The notes: generated by a model from the letters alone, not told the origin. DNA of 33,907 bases from an uncultured Bacteroidales bacterium (GCA_902776435.1 CACYQB010000033.1:1-33907), one strand, 5' to 3'; positions 6,426 to 14,712 are shown, counted from the stretch's first letter. Numbers and translations: made by a program.

Positions 6426-6632
6426 CATGGAAAAAAGGAAAATAATAAGTACAATAAATACTATACTATCCATCGAGGTGCAATATTGAAGACAAGAAAC
6501 ACAAGAAACACAAATTTATTGATTATCAAATAAATATAAAATTGTCCTTGTTGTCTTTCTTGTCTTCTTTTCTTTATCGGCCGGAATGAAAAACAGCTAG
6601 CAATAATAAAAAACTTTACGTCTTGTCGTGAG
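6394..6632. repeat. Pair of short direct repeats flanking the junction of phage debris
   Basis: CGTCTTGTCGTGAG occurs at 6403-6416 and again at 6619-6632, each preceded by an AAACTT-type stretch. The string AAACTTTACGTC (6611-6622) recurs at 31821-31832, and a relative CGTCTTAGCGTGAG at 31909-31922. These are short dispersed intergenic repeats. The stretch 6455-6661 between them holds no convincing gene. Confidence 0.5.
6488..6567. repeat. Dispersed intergenic inverted repeat, copy 1
   Basis: A 26-nt arm beginning GAAGACAAGAAAC (6488-6513) pairs with 6542-6567 at 22 of 26 positions around a 28-nt AT-rich loop containing ATTGATTATCA. The same left arm, one base different, and a similar loop recur at 33749-33819. 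The mismatched positions differ between the copies, while the fold is kept. Confidence 0.7.
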
Positions 6633-6661
6633 TTTGAGTTGAGATGTACCGCTTTGACGAA

Positions 6662-6700
6662 ACAAAAAAATGGAGGCATTGTCTCCCGACAATCCTCCAT
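6662..6700 (-). terminator. Rho-independent terminator of the riboswitch operon
   Basis: On the minus strand TGGAGGATTGTC pairs with GACAATGCCTCCA (one bulged G) around a GGGA loop, followed at once by seven T. It lies 19-57 bp past the stop codon of the second TonB receptor (6719). Confidence 0.85.
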
Positions 6701-6718
6701 GTGAATTACAATATAAGG

Positions 6719-8785
6719 TTACTTGATTTTCAATTTCAGCCCAATGACAAGCATGCGTCCCGGTGAGTACAGGGCATACTTGCGGTTGGAGGAGTCAATA
6801 CGGCGGTCCACTTTGTTAAAGATGTTGTCAATACCGATGCTCGGCTCCAGATAAAGGTGCTTCAACCCGTCAAACGAGTGGGTTGTGTTCAGGTTCCAAA
6901 TACCATAGCCTGGGGCATCCTCATAGTCGGGATAATAGGTCTTGGATTGTAGCCTTCCGTTCACGTTCACGTTGAGGCCGTAGTTACCCCAACTGTGGTA
7001 ATAGTTGGCAGCAACGGTGGCGGCGTTGCGGATGCTGCGCTCCAGCGGTGTCCATTGGTCTCCGCTGCAGGTTCGGGCATAGGTGTAAACGTAGTTGGCC
7101 GACAGATTAAAGCCGTTGAAGAGGTTGGCCGATACGTTAACCTGCACGCCCTTGACGTCGCCCTTGTCACTGTTCTTGTACAGCGAGTAGCGCTCCAGTT
7201 TCTGTGCCTGGTCATCGGTCATCTCGGGAAATTCGGCTTGTAGCATAGCCAGCGAGGCGGCGTCCACGTCGATGTTCTCCCTGATGACCATGTCGTTGAT
7301 GCGGTTCATGAATCCCGTCACACTCACTGCAATCAGGTTGGTGCGGTACTCGGCGTTGAGCGAGAAATAGTTGCTCTTCTCGGGTTTGAGTTCCTTGTTG
7401 CCGAAGATGATTTGTGCTTTGCCGCGGTTGACCGAGAAGTAATGGTAATACAACTCGTCAAGACCTGGCGCGCGGAAGCCGGCCGAATAGGTGGCACGAA
7501 GGCGGAAGTTGCCTGGAGCATACATCAGCGTAGCCTTGGGTGTGAGGTGCCAGTTGAAGGTCTCATGATAGGTAAGGCGCAGGCCCACCGTGGCGGTCAA
7601 GCGGTCAAAGAAAGTCATCTCGTGCTGTGCAAAACCGGCTGCCGTATAGACATTCTGGTTGATGTCGCCTGAGGTGGCGGTCAAGTAATCTTTACGCCAG
7701 TCGGCACCAAAGATAGTGGTGGAGTTTTTCATCAGACCCAGAATGGCTTTCAACTGGCCTTCCATCGAGCGCTGCTTTTTGGACTGCACGTAGTCGTCGA
7801 TAGCGTAGGTCTTGGTGGCCACGTCATACTGCTTGCCGTAGCGGAAACGGTCAACCGTGAAATCGGCCTGCAACGAGTTGCGGCTCGTGAACTTGTAGAT
7901 ACCGCCCACGTTCCAGCGCAGACCCTTGTAGCGCATCTCATAGTCGTTGCCTCCGGTGATGTCTTTGCGGGTGTTGGGACGGTCGGTGATCTTATAAGAG
8001 TAGTCGATGCCGGCATTCAGTGCGAGATGCTCATTGGGGGCATAGGTGAACTTTTGTCCCACGAGGTTTGCACGGTAGCCCGTGAAGAACGGGGCAATGG
8101 TCGGTTGTGTCTCGGTTTCCGAGCCCTTGACATATTCCACATCGTTGATGCGGTAACTGTCGGCACGATCACGCGAAAATGAGGTATAGGAACCGAATCC
8201 GTTTTTGTAGATATCCAGGGCAATGTTCTCGGTCAGTTGGCCATGACCGGACACGCGCGTGTCACTGGTCACACTCACCAGATCGCGTGTAGGCTGGTCG
8301 GTGATAATGTTGATGACACCGGCAATGGCGTCCGAGCCGTAGAGCGACGATGCTGCACCATCGAGCACCTCGATGCGTTTCACGCGCGCCATGTTGATGC
8401 GGTTTAGGTCCACATTGTTGGAGATGTCGCCCGTCAACTTTTGACCGTTAATCAAGATAAGGATGTACTTATTTCCCAAGCCATTCAAGCGCAGGAACGT
8501 GCCCATCGAGTTGGGTGCCATCGACACCTGCGGCATCATGCGGGTCAGTGCACCGTCAAACGTGGTGATGCCTTGCTCCTTGATTTCCTGGCGGCTGAGC
8601 ACATGGACTGGCGTGGCGGTGGATTTCAGGCGCTGGTGGTGACCAGAACCGGTCACGACCACGGGATTCAAGGTATAAGAGCGGCTCATCGTCGATGAGT
8701 CGCTGCGTTCCATCTTGTGGATTTGTGAAAATGTGGCACTCCACGTGAGGAGCGCCGCGGTAATCAATATTATTCTCTTAGTCAT
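6719..8785 (-). CDS. TonB-dependent receptor (BtuB/IhtA-like), last gene of cobalamin-riboswitch operon
   Basis: A 688-aa outer-membrane receptor with a signal peptide (ending ATFSQ near 21). The plug domain has LNPVVVTGSG, then FLRLNGLGNKYILILINGQK and ASSLYGSDAIAGVINIITD. The 22-strand type barrel carries the conserved PGLDELYYHYF segment and a C-terminal LVIGLKLKIK ending in basic and hydrophobic residues. It is a paralogue of the 715-aa receptor two genes upstream; the plug motifs are nearly the same. The likely ligand is a corrinoid or other tetrapyrrole, given the riboswitch and the CbiK-like neighbour. It starts 99 bp after the cbiK-like gene, across a large inverted repeat, and ends at a strong terminator. 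Confidence 0.85.
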   Translation of the reverse strand: MTKRIILITAALLTWSATFSQIHKMERSDSSTMSRSYTLNPVVVTGSGHHQRLKSTATPVHVLSRQEIKEQGITTFDGALTRMMPQVSMAPNSMGTFLRLNGLGNKYILILINGQKLTGDISNNVDLNRINMARVKRIEVLDGAASSLYGSDAIAGVINIITDQPTRDLVSVTSDTRVSGHGQLTENIALDIYKNGFGSYTSFSRDRADSYRINDVEYVKGSETETQPTIAPFFTGYRANLVGQKFTYAPNEHLALNAGIDYSYKITDRPNTRKDITGGNDYEMRYKGLRWNVGGIYKFTSRNSLQADFTVDRFRYGKQYDVATKTYAIDDYVQSKKQRSMEGQLKAILGLMKNSTTIFGADWRKDYLTATSGDINQNVYTAAGFAQHEMTFFDRLTATVGLRLTYHETFNWHLTPKATLMYAPGNFRLRATYSAGFRAPGLDELYYHYFSVNRGKAQIIFGNKELKPEKSNYFSLNAEYRTNLIAVSVTGFMNRINDMVIRENIDVDAASLAMLQAEFPEMTDDQAQKLERYSLYKNSDKGDVKGVQVNVSANLFNGFNLSANYVYTYARTCSGDQWTPLERSIRNAATVAANYYHSWGNYGLNVNVNGRLQSKTYYPDYEDAPGYGIWNLNTTHSFDGLKHLYLEPSIGIDNIFNKVDRRIDSSNRKYALYSPGRMLVIGLKLKIK

Positions 8786-8799
8786 GTGTGTTTACATTT

Positions 8800-8874
8800 A
8801 AACTACGAATTACGCAAATTGAACGAACGCTTCACCGCGAAGCTAATTAGTAAAATTCGCGTAATTCGTAGTTT
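8800..8874. repeat. 16-bp perfect inverted repeat in the intercistronic gap
   Basis: AAACTACGAATTACGC (8800-8815) and its exact complement (8859-8874) bracket 43 nt that include a smaller hairpin, GCTTC-ACCGC-GAAGC (8830-8844). It fills most of the 99-bp gap between the chelatase-like gene and the second receptor. It may be a small mobile repeat. As RNA it would form a long stem that could alter expression of the downstream receptor. Confidence 0.75.
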
Positions 8875-8884
8875 TGAATTGAAT

Positions 8885-9979
8885 TTACTCGGGATTCTTG
8901 CTGTGATAGAAGTCCAGAGGATCACCGTTGATAGCGTCGGTGGTGTGGTTCATCCACACTTGACGGATGGTGGGGAGTTCCAGCAGACCTTTCTCGATCA
9001 TGGTCGAGTTGTTGCACTCATAGCCCAGGTGGTGGAAGTACATCTTCCAGGAGGTGTCCTCAACCTCACCCTCGTCGTTGGGGGTGAACTTCTCGCCGTC
9101 CCAGTTGTCGTCATCGTCACCTGCCATATCGTTGTGGCCGTGGTCACCGTCGATCGACATCAGCGGGTGGCAATATACCTTACCGCTGGTAATGCCGGCA
9201 GCAAGCATGCGCTCATAGACATCGGTCTTGAAGTTGTCCATCATGTCAACAGTGCCCACGAAGTAGTTCTTGTTGTACTGCTGGAGGGCCTCCTCGAGCT
9301 GGGTGTAGCGCACGTTGGCCTTATAGGTGTCATAGGAGTCAGGGTTACCATGGCCCATAAAGGCAACGACACCATCATTAGCCTTGTCTTTATAGAGTTT
9401 GTTCAATTCGCTGGCAACGAGATTAACGTCGCTTTCGGCATCCTGCAGCAGGGGCACACCTAACTTGAGGTCAACAATCGACAGGTACTTGTCGCTGATG
9501 TCACCGTTGGCATTGTTGGCGAAGTCCTTGATGTAATTGATTACGCGGGTATATTCCTCACCGGGAATAACCTGCAGCGATTGTACAACGATTTCCATGT
9601 ACTCAACCTCGGCAAATGCGTTGAGCCAGAAGGGAGGAGCATAGAAGTTGCGGGGATCAACGTTCTCACCGGCAGCAGCGCGGTTGATGCAGATGGCTGA
9701 TGAGAATGACAAGAATACATCATAACCGGGGAAGGCTTTCTTGTAGGCCTCAACTGTGGCATCAAATGCGTTGTAAGCCTGCTCCCAGGTCGAGCCAAAG
9801 GCAACCAGCAGGATAACCTTGTCGCTCTTCTTCTGAGACTTAACGGTTTGGGTAACGGCTTTCTGGTAAATGGTGTAATTGTTCTCGATGGGATCGTCCT
9901 TGTCATCGCTGCAAGAGGTAAAGCCCATCGTCAGGCAGATTGCCATCATGGCAATCAATAAAGATTTAATCTTCATCAT
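8885..9979 (-). CDS. CbiK-like (sirohydrochlorin cobaltochelatase family) surface lipoprotein
   Basis: A 364-aa protein. Residues 1-23 form a lipoprotein signal ending GFTSC, then SDDKDD, a strong Bacteroidota surface-export signal. The body matches anaerobic cobaltochelatase CbiK: ILLVAFGSTW near 57, FMGHGNPDSYD with His210, FVGTVDMM with Asp245 where CbiK is expected to have Glu, and MSIDGDHGHNDMAGD with His280. Both metal-binding histidines are therefore present. Cytoplasmic CbiK inserts Co2+ into sirohydrochlorin. A lipidated, probably surface-exposed version cannot share that pool, so binding or metal exchange of imported tetrapyrroles is more likely, as proposed for IhtB of Porphyromonas. 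Its start overlaps the receptor stop by 14 nt, so the two are translationally coupled under the cobalamin riboswitch. Start could be 9979 or 9976. Confidence 0.85.
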   Translation of the reverse strand: MMKIKSLLIAMMAICLTMGFTSCSDDKDDPIENNYTIYQKAVTQTVKSQKKSDKVILLVAFGSTWEQAYNAFDATVEAYKKAFPGYDVFLSFSSAICINRAAAGENVDPRNFYAPPFWLNAFAEVEYMEIVVQSLQVIPGEEYTRVINYIKDFANNANGDISDKYLSIVDLKLGVPLLQDAESDVNLVASELNKLYKDKANDGVVAFMGHGNPDSYDTYKANVRYTQLEEALQQYNKNYFVGTVDMMDNFKTDVYERMLAAGITSGKVYCHPLMSIDGDHGHNDMAGDDDDNWDGEKFTPNDEGEVEDTSWKMYFHHLGYECNNSTMIEKGLLELPTIRQVWMNHTTDAINGDPLDFYHSKNPE

Positions 9980-12113
9980 TGTTTTGTTGTTTTGAAATGT
10001 TAGACTTATACTTATTAGAAAGTTTCTTTCCTTGGTTGAAGCGGATGGTCAGTGACACATAACCCGTGCGGCCCGGAGTTGTCGTACCTAGATGCAGCCC
10101 GTGAGGCGTGCGGTCGCAGTAGTTGAAGATGTTATCCACACCGGCCTCGATACGCCAGGTGGTCGCCTTGAAGTGGCCCAAGTCATGGGTGGTGGACAGT
10201 CGCCAGGTCTGGTAGCCCTTGCCATTGCCGTCGTCCTGATAATAGCGGGTGCTCGACATGCGGCCGTAGAGGCCTACGCCCAAACGATAGTCGTTGGAGA
10301 AGCGGTGCCCCCATGTGGCAAACCAGTTGCCCTTGTGGTGGGCCATACCGTCGATGGTGACTTTGCGCATCACGTCGTGGTTGGTGTCATATTGGTGGGC
10401 ATCGGTGTCAAGGTAACTGTAGCCCAAGCCGAAGGCGAACTCGCGCCACTGGTAATTGACATTCACGTCAACGCCATAGGTCTTGGCGTCCTCAATGTTC
10501 TGGTATTGGCGGGTCTTCACAGGGTCATACTGGATGATGTACTCGTCAGGGGCCTGATAGTTGGGAATCGTCACCAGGGCAATCATGTCCTTCACTTTAT
10601 TGTAATAACCCGTAGCGGTGATATTCAGACCTCGCCAGCCATACTCGCCGCTCAGCGAGAAATAGTTGCTCGATTGCGGCTTGAGATCGGTGTTGCCTAG
10701 GTAGAGGTAGGTGCCGCTCATCTGGCGCACGTAGCGGTAGAACAACTCGCGGATGGCGGGTGTCTTGAAACCCTGGCTCCAAGTGGCGCGCAGTCGCCAT
10801 GCGTTACCGGGCTTCCACATGGCCGATACCTTGGGCGTCAGTTTCGTGCCGAATTGCTCGTTTTGGTTCAAACGCAGGCCTGCGGTGATGTTCACGTTGT
10901 GGATGAGGTTAAATTCGTCCTGCACATACACGGCCGCTGTCCAGTCGCTTGCCTTGCCGCCTTTAACGCGTGTGGGGGCGTGGAGCCAGTCATAGCGGAA
11001 TTCCATGCCGGTGCTCAGGATGTTCTCATAGGGCAATGTGAACACACCCTTCAGCGCAGCCATCGTGCGTTGCTGGTCACTCTGCAATTCCTTTTGGTCA
11101 GGGAGATAAGGGAAGTAGGGATAGTAGGGGGTGCCGGCACTCTTCTCGTAGTCCTCGACAAGCGTCGTGGCCGTGTAGTAGTAATAGTACGCGTGGCGGT
11201 GCCAGTCCACATCCAGCGAGATATAATCGGTCTTTGAACGGTTCCACTTGCCGCCGACCGATGTCGAACCGTTGTGGTACTCCATGTCCCAGGTCTTCAC
11301 GTCATAGTGGGGATGGCGGCCGCTCACGCGGTAGATGCGTTTCCAGTAGGTGCTTCCTTCGGCATAGAGTTCCAGATTCTTGATCGGCTGGTAGGTCAGG
11401 CGCTCGGCGATTTGCCAGTTGGTGTGACGGTTCACGGTCTTGTTGCGGGAGTCGGTGATGGGAGGTTCAGAGCCTTCGGTATGCTCTACCGTGGTGTTCT
11501 GCCAGCCGTCGCTGTGCTGCAACTGGAAGTTGGTGTAACTGCTGAACTTGCCATAATTCAACGCCAAGCCATTGTGCTGGCGCACGTCACCATAACTGCC
11601 CACGCGGGTAGTATTCTCAATCAACAGGCCCTCCTCGCGGTGCTTCTTGGTGATGATGTTGACCACACCGGCAATGGCGTCCGAGCCGTAGAGCGCACTC
11701 GAAGCGCCCTTCACGATCTCGATTTTATCGATATTCTGCGGGTCGATAAGCGACAGGTCATTCTGACCGCCCACATCGCCATGGATGCGCTTGCCGTCAA
11801 TCAGAATGAGAATGTAGGAGTTACCCAAGCCATTCAGTTGCATTTGGGAACCCATATCATCCTGATTAAAGGCAAACGAGGCCGTGAGGCCACCCAGGAT
11901 GTCCTCGATGCTCTTGCCCGCGTAGTTGCGCAACATTTTACTGGTGATTACCTCGGTCTGTACGGGCGCGTCCTTCAGCAGGTGCTGCGTGCCAGTACCC
12001 GTTACCACCACCTCGGGCAGACTATCCTGCCGCCAGATGTCATTCTGTCCATTGACAGCTGCAAACGTGCATAAAGCCAGCACTGCTGCCGTCAGTCTTT
12101 TTCTTTTCTTCAT
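9966..12113 (-). CDS. TonB-dependent receptor (BtuB-like), first gene of cobalamin-riboswitch operon
   Basis: A 715-aa outer-membrane receptor with a signal peptide (residues 1-22, ending AAVNG). The plug has LPEVVVTGTGTQH, QLNGLGNSYILILIDGKR, and ASSALYGSDAIAGVVNIIT. The barrel has PAIRELFYRYVRQ and a C-terminal half ending GYVSLTIRF, followed by a short hydrophilic extension of about 20 residues (NKYKSNISKQQNN region) beyond the usual terminal strand. A cobalamin riboswitch lies 50 bp upstream, so expression should rise when cobalamin is scarce; a corrinoid is the likely ligand. No BtuG-like lipoprotein is present. Instead the following coupled gene encodes a CbiK-like lipoprotein. Confidence 0.9.
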   Translation of the reverse strand: MKKRKRLTAAVLALCTFAAVNGQNDIWRQDSLPEVVVTGTGTQHLLKDAPVQTEVITSKMLRNYAGKSIEDILGGLTASFAFNQDDMGSQMQLNGLGNSYILILIDGKRIHGDVGGQNDLSLIDPQNIDKIEIVKGASSALYGSDAIAGVVNIITKKHREEGLLIENTTRVGSYGDVRQHNGLALNYGKFSSYTNFQLQHSDGWQNTTVEHTEGSEPPITDSRNKTVNRHTNWQIAERLTYQPIKNLELYAEGSTYWKRIYRVSGRHPHYDVKTWDMEYHNGSTSVGGKWNRSKTDYISLDVDWHRHAYYYYYTATTLVEDYEKSAGTPYYPYFPYLPDQKELQSDQQRTMAALKGVFTLPYENILSTGMEFRYDWLHAPTRVKGGKASDWTAAVYVQDEFNLIHNVNITAGLRLNQNEQFGTKLTPKVSAMWKPGNAWRLRATWSQGFKTPAIRELFYRYVRQMSGTYLYLGNTDLKPQSSNYFSLSGEYGWRGLNITATGYYNKVKDMIALVTIPNYQAPDEYIIQYDPVKTRQYQNIEDAKTYGVDVNVNYQWREFAFGLGYSYLDTDAHQYDTNHDVMRKVTIDGMAHHKGNWFATWGHRFSNDYRLGVGLYGRMSSTRYYQDDGNGKGYQTWRLSTTHDLGHFKATTWRIEAGVDNIFNYCDRTPHGLHLGTTTPGRTGYVSLTIRFNQGKKLSNKYKSNISKQQNNDED

Positions 12114-12163
12114 TTGCTTTCCGTCACACCTGTTCCTGAGTGAACGTACTATTGTTTTTCAAC

Positions 12164-12338
12164 GATGGCAGGTCTTCTGACTTTTCCCCAGTCTGCTTTG
12201 CCTTCCCAGCCTTGTTCTCAGCCAGTGACATTCAGTAAGCAAACCCTGTGTTTGAGGGGATTACAGCTGCAGGTACAGTTCCGGACTTTCACCGGATTCC
12301 CTTGCATCGCGATGGCCCTAAGCCACCCGATTACCATC
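12164..12338 (-). promoter_or_regulatory. Cobalamin (B12) riboswitch
   Basis: On the minus strand the leader contains GAATCCGGTGAAAGTCCGG, then ACTGTACC, GCAGCTGTAATCCCC, a B12-box-like GTCACTGGC and a 3' end GAAGACCTGCC. These are the conserved blocks of the cobalamin class, in order. The ends GATGG (12338-12334) and CCATC (12168-12164) can pair as P1. It precedes the first TonB receptor by 50 nt and should repress it when adenosyl- or related cobalamin binds. The box reads GTCACTG rather than the common GCCACTG. Confidence 0.92.
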
Positions 12339-12418
12339 AATTAAAGTGCAGGTCGAATACACGGCCGAACTTACTCGAGTGCTATTGAGTCGCAGCCTTT
12401 AATATCCAATTTGCGCCG

Positions 12419-12426
12419 CAAAGTTA
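12419..12426 (-). promoter_or_regulatory. Promoter -7 element TAACTTTG for the riboswitch operon
   Basis: Exact TAnnTTTG match about 80 nt upstream of the riboswitch core, in the expected direction. The predicted leader is about 300 nt. Confidence 0.6.
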
Positions 12427-12475
12427 CAACTTTTTCCTCAACCACCAACCAAACAACCCAAAAAACCACCACAAT

Positions 12476-13405
12476 TTGAGTATCGGCAGCGGCGAACAAA
12501 GTGCTTTCTACTCTCCTTACGGTGGCTCTCTGACCGTTACTGGTGGCGAAGTTCATGCCTTCGGCGACGGCTGGGGCGCTGTAATTGGTGGCGGTGAGGA
12601 TGCTGACGGTGCCGATGTCAGCCTTACGGCCCGCTATACGGGTATTAATCTTATTTTGGCAGACGATGCTGACAACTCAGAGGTCCTCTACCAGAATAAT
12701 GGTAAGAAAGCGCAGAGCGTCACGCTTATGGGTCGTACGCTTCACAATGACGGCTCATGGAATACCCTGTTCCTGCCATTCTCGCTCACAGCAGAGCAAA
12801 TCGCTGAGAGCCCGCTGGCCGGTGCCGTGATAATGGCGCTCGACAACAGTGCATTTAACGAGGAAACGAGAGAACTGACAATAAGCTTTGCCCCAGCTGT
12901 AAGCATTGAGGCAGGAAAGCCCTATATTGTCAGGTGGGCAGAGGGAACAGATATTGAGAACCCTGTCTTCAACAACGTGACCATCAATAACGCCATAGCC
13001 AACACCTCGACAATCTATGTCGATTTCACTGGCACCTATTCGCCTGAGGTGATCTATAAGGAAGGCTATGTGATGAACAAGCTTTACTTATACGGCAATG
13101 CCCTGTGCTTCCCCACTAGCGAGCAAGCACAGGTGAACGCCTGCCGCGCCTATTTTGAGTTAAGAAACATGGTGATGCCAGGCGATGTGGACGGAGATAG
13201 CCAAATCACCATCGCCGACGTGACCGCTCTCATCGACACCCTCCTGGGCGGGATTGAAGAAAATGCATCAGCCGATGTCAACTTAGACGGTCAAATAAAC
13301 ATATCTGATGTGACCAAATTGATTGACGTTCTCCTCGGCGCAACCTCAATTAGTCCTGTGACGCATATCGAGACCAACGTCGGCATCACCTTTGAATGGC
13401 AATAA
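12476..13405 (+). pseudogene. 5'-truncated secreted protein with C-terminal dockerin type I domain
   Basis: The frame encodes 309 aa but has no signal peptide; it opens only at a TTG (12476), and its first ATG is at 12728. The N-terminal part reads SLTVTGGEVHAFGDGWGAVIGGG, a beta-helix-type repeat that normally continues upstream. A middle domain with WNTLFLPFSL and PYIVRW follows. Residues about 233-289 form a complete dockerin: GDVDGDSQITIADVTALID and ADVNLDGQINISDVTKLID, each with a calcium-binding loop. The 5' part of the gene has evidently been lost next to the riboswitch promoter, which points away. No cohesin is visible in the window. Confidence 0.7.
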
Positions 13406-13447
13406 CCCGTAATTAGAAAGGAAATCATTGAAGATATGCCATTATGA

Positions 13448-13489
13448 AATGAACCCCAAAAGTTAGACACAAAACTTTTGGGGTTCATT
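13448..13489. terminator. Perfect 17-bp hairpin between the dockerin remnant and tmRNA gene
   Basis: AATGAACCCCAAAAGTT (13448-13464) and its exact complement (13473-13489) flank the 8-nt loop AGACACAA. It is 42 bp past the stop of the dockerin gene and could end transcription from that side. The motif TGAACCCCAAAAGTTAGACAC also resembles terminal repeats of IS3-type elements in Bacteroidota, so it may instead be a residual pair of IS ends. Confidence 0.6.
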
Positions 13490-13542
13490 ATCATTGAGCA
13501 TCATATATTATCAGTAAATATCATTTGGAGCCAGACGTTCCA

Positions 13543-13586
13543 ACAAAAAACAACGAGTAACCATCTAATATCCAGATAGTTACTCG
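13543..13586 (-). terminator. Terminator of the tmRNA gene
   Basis: On the minus strand CGAGTAAC-x-ATCT (13 bp, one mismatch) forms a hairpin at 13586-13554 with a 7-nt loop, followed by GTTGTTTTTTG. It starts 8 bp after the mature tmRNA 3' end. Confidence 0.75.
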
Positions 13587-13593
13587 TGCTCTG

Positions 13594-13990
13594 TGGAGCT
13601 GGAGGGGTTTGAACCCTCGTCCAAACGTGGAACTAATAAGGTTTCTACATGCTTAGTCTTGGCTTGGTTTTCGACCGCTGGCAGGCCCAAGACGACCAAC
13701 CGGTGGCTTATCCTCTAAATTTCGGACTTGGCCCGAGGCTTGCCTTGTCCTATCGCCGATATTCCTGCACCACCGTTTCAACCCGCCTCGGCGCGAGGGC
13801 AGTTGGGTGATGTCTCGTCACTGCCCCTTGGGCAGCGATAAAGCCGAACTTACTGTGCTTCGGTTAGGCAGCGAGAGCGTAGTTGTTTTCGCCATTTAAT
13901 TGAGTCAATGACTGAGATTTAAGAGCCATGCCATTATCGCTCTGCATGCTTGCTTACCACCTCTACACGCTGTCAAAGCCAGTCAGCCCC
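13594..13990 (-). ncRNA. ssrA: Transfer-messenger RNA (tmRNA)
   Basis: The roughly 397-nt RNA rescues stalled ribosomes. Its 5' end GGGGCTG pairs with CAGCTCC at the 3' end to form the tRNA-like acceptor stem, and the T-arm contains GGGTTCAAACCC. The resume codon GGC at 13893 begins the tag GENNYALAA, with stop TAA at 13866-13864; this is the tag expected in Bacteroidales. The genomic 3' end reads CTCCACAG, so the CCA tail is not fully encoded and must be added after transcription. It has its own TACCTTTG promoter and a terminator. Confidence 0.96.
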
Positions 13991-14019
13991 AATAGTATGT
14001 GTCCGTAGTAAACGGGCTG

Positions 14020-14027
14020 CAAAGGTA
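14020..14027 (-). promoter_or_regulatory. Promoter -7 element TACCTTTG for tmRNA
   Basis: Exact TAnnTTTG match 30 bp upstream of the mature tmRNA 5' end, leaving a short 5' piece to be removed by processing. Confidence 0.65.
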
Positions 14028-14080
14028 CAACAAATTCCGTGCCAAACAAGCGTTGTGGCACGATTTTTTTGAAAACAGTG

Positions 14081-14704
14081 TTATTCTTGCTCGATAAGTT
14101 CGTGGTAATAGGGTGATTCCTGGGGCAGGAATTGTCCGTCATGCAGGTGGCGGTAGATGCGCAGGCAGGCCCATGCATCGATGGCCGCATAGCGTTTCTG
14201 GGCCTCAGAGAGTTGAGGGGCCTCCCAGTTGGATAGCTGTTGCCCTTTGCTGATTTTCTGCTGGAAAATAATGGCATAGATTTTCTGAAGGCTCATGTCG
14301 GCGATGCCAAATTGTTTGACCATCTGCTGCAATTCAATGAATCCTGCCGGATGGATGTCACACACGCGTGCCAGCTGGTGGAAATCGTCGGTGGTCGATA
14401 GGCCCACTTTGATGATGTCTTTGTCCTCGAGGAATTCCTTGAGTGGGGTAGGGATGCCGAAGTGATTCAAGCGGAAGAGGAAGGCATCGCTGTCGCTGGA
14501 GAGCTGCAGCAGTGAGACCTTGTGGCGCTCGCCTCGCTTGAACGACGGGCGGGTCTCGGTGTCAAATCCGACGATGGCTGCCGAGCGCAGTGCCAGAACG
14601 GCGCTCGGGACCTGTGAGGCTGTATATATGGTGTGTATGCGTCCCGGGAACGAGACGATGGGCATCTGGTTGATGGTCGGCTTGTCTATCGATACAACGT
14701 TCAT
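14081..14704 (-). CDS. DEDDy-type 3'-5' exonuclease (RNase D/WRN-like domain)
   Basis: A 207-aa single-domain nuclease. Metal-binding acidic residues are visible: FDTET with Asp48 and Glu50 (ExoI), LSTTDDFHQL with Asp106/107 (ExoII), and YAAIDAW with Tyr172 and Asp176 (ExoIII, the YxxxD form that defines DEDDy). It should trim 3' ends of RNA or DNA in the cytoplasm. It lacks the HRDC domain of full RNase D. The promoter element TACCTTTG is only 9 bp before the ATG at 14704, so the mRNA would have almost no leader; a later Met14 start is the alternative. Confidence 0.88.
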   Translation of the reverse strand: MNVVSIDKPTINQMPIVSFPGRIHTIYTASQVPSAVLALRSAAIVGFDTETRPSFKRGERHKVSLLQLSSDSDAFLFRLNHFGIPTPLKEFLEDKDIIKVGLSTTDDFHQLARVCDIHPAGFIELQQMVKQFGIADMSLQKIYAIIFQQKISKGQQLSNWEAPQLSEAQKRYAAIDAWACLRIYRHLHDGQFLPQESPYYHELIEQE

Positions 14705-14712
14705 GATGCCTG

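Noticed and set aside
6461-6700. A 79-codon minus-strand frame
   Set aside because: It runs through the terminator hairpin and the dispersed inverted repeat, so it is explained by repeats.
8786-9463. A 225-codon plus-strand frame beginning in the inverted repeat
   Set aside because: It is antisense to the CbiK-like gene, whose catalytic motifs are conserved.
11274-12074. A 266-codon plus-strand frame
   Set aside because: It lies fully antisense to the plug and early barrel of a clear TonB receptor and shows Val/Ala/His-rich shadow composition.
13594-13640. A tRNA suggested by GGGTTCAAACCC
   Set aside because: It is the T-arm of the tmRNA; the acceptor pairs with 13990, and no separate tRNA fold is present.
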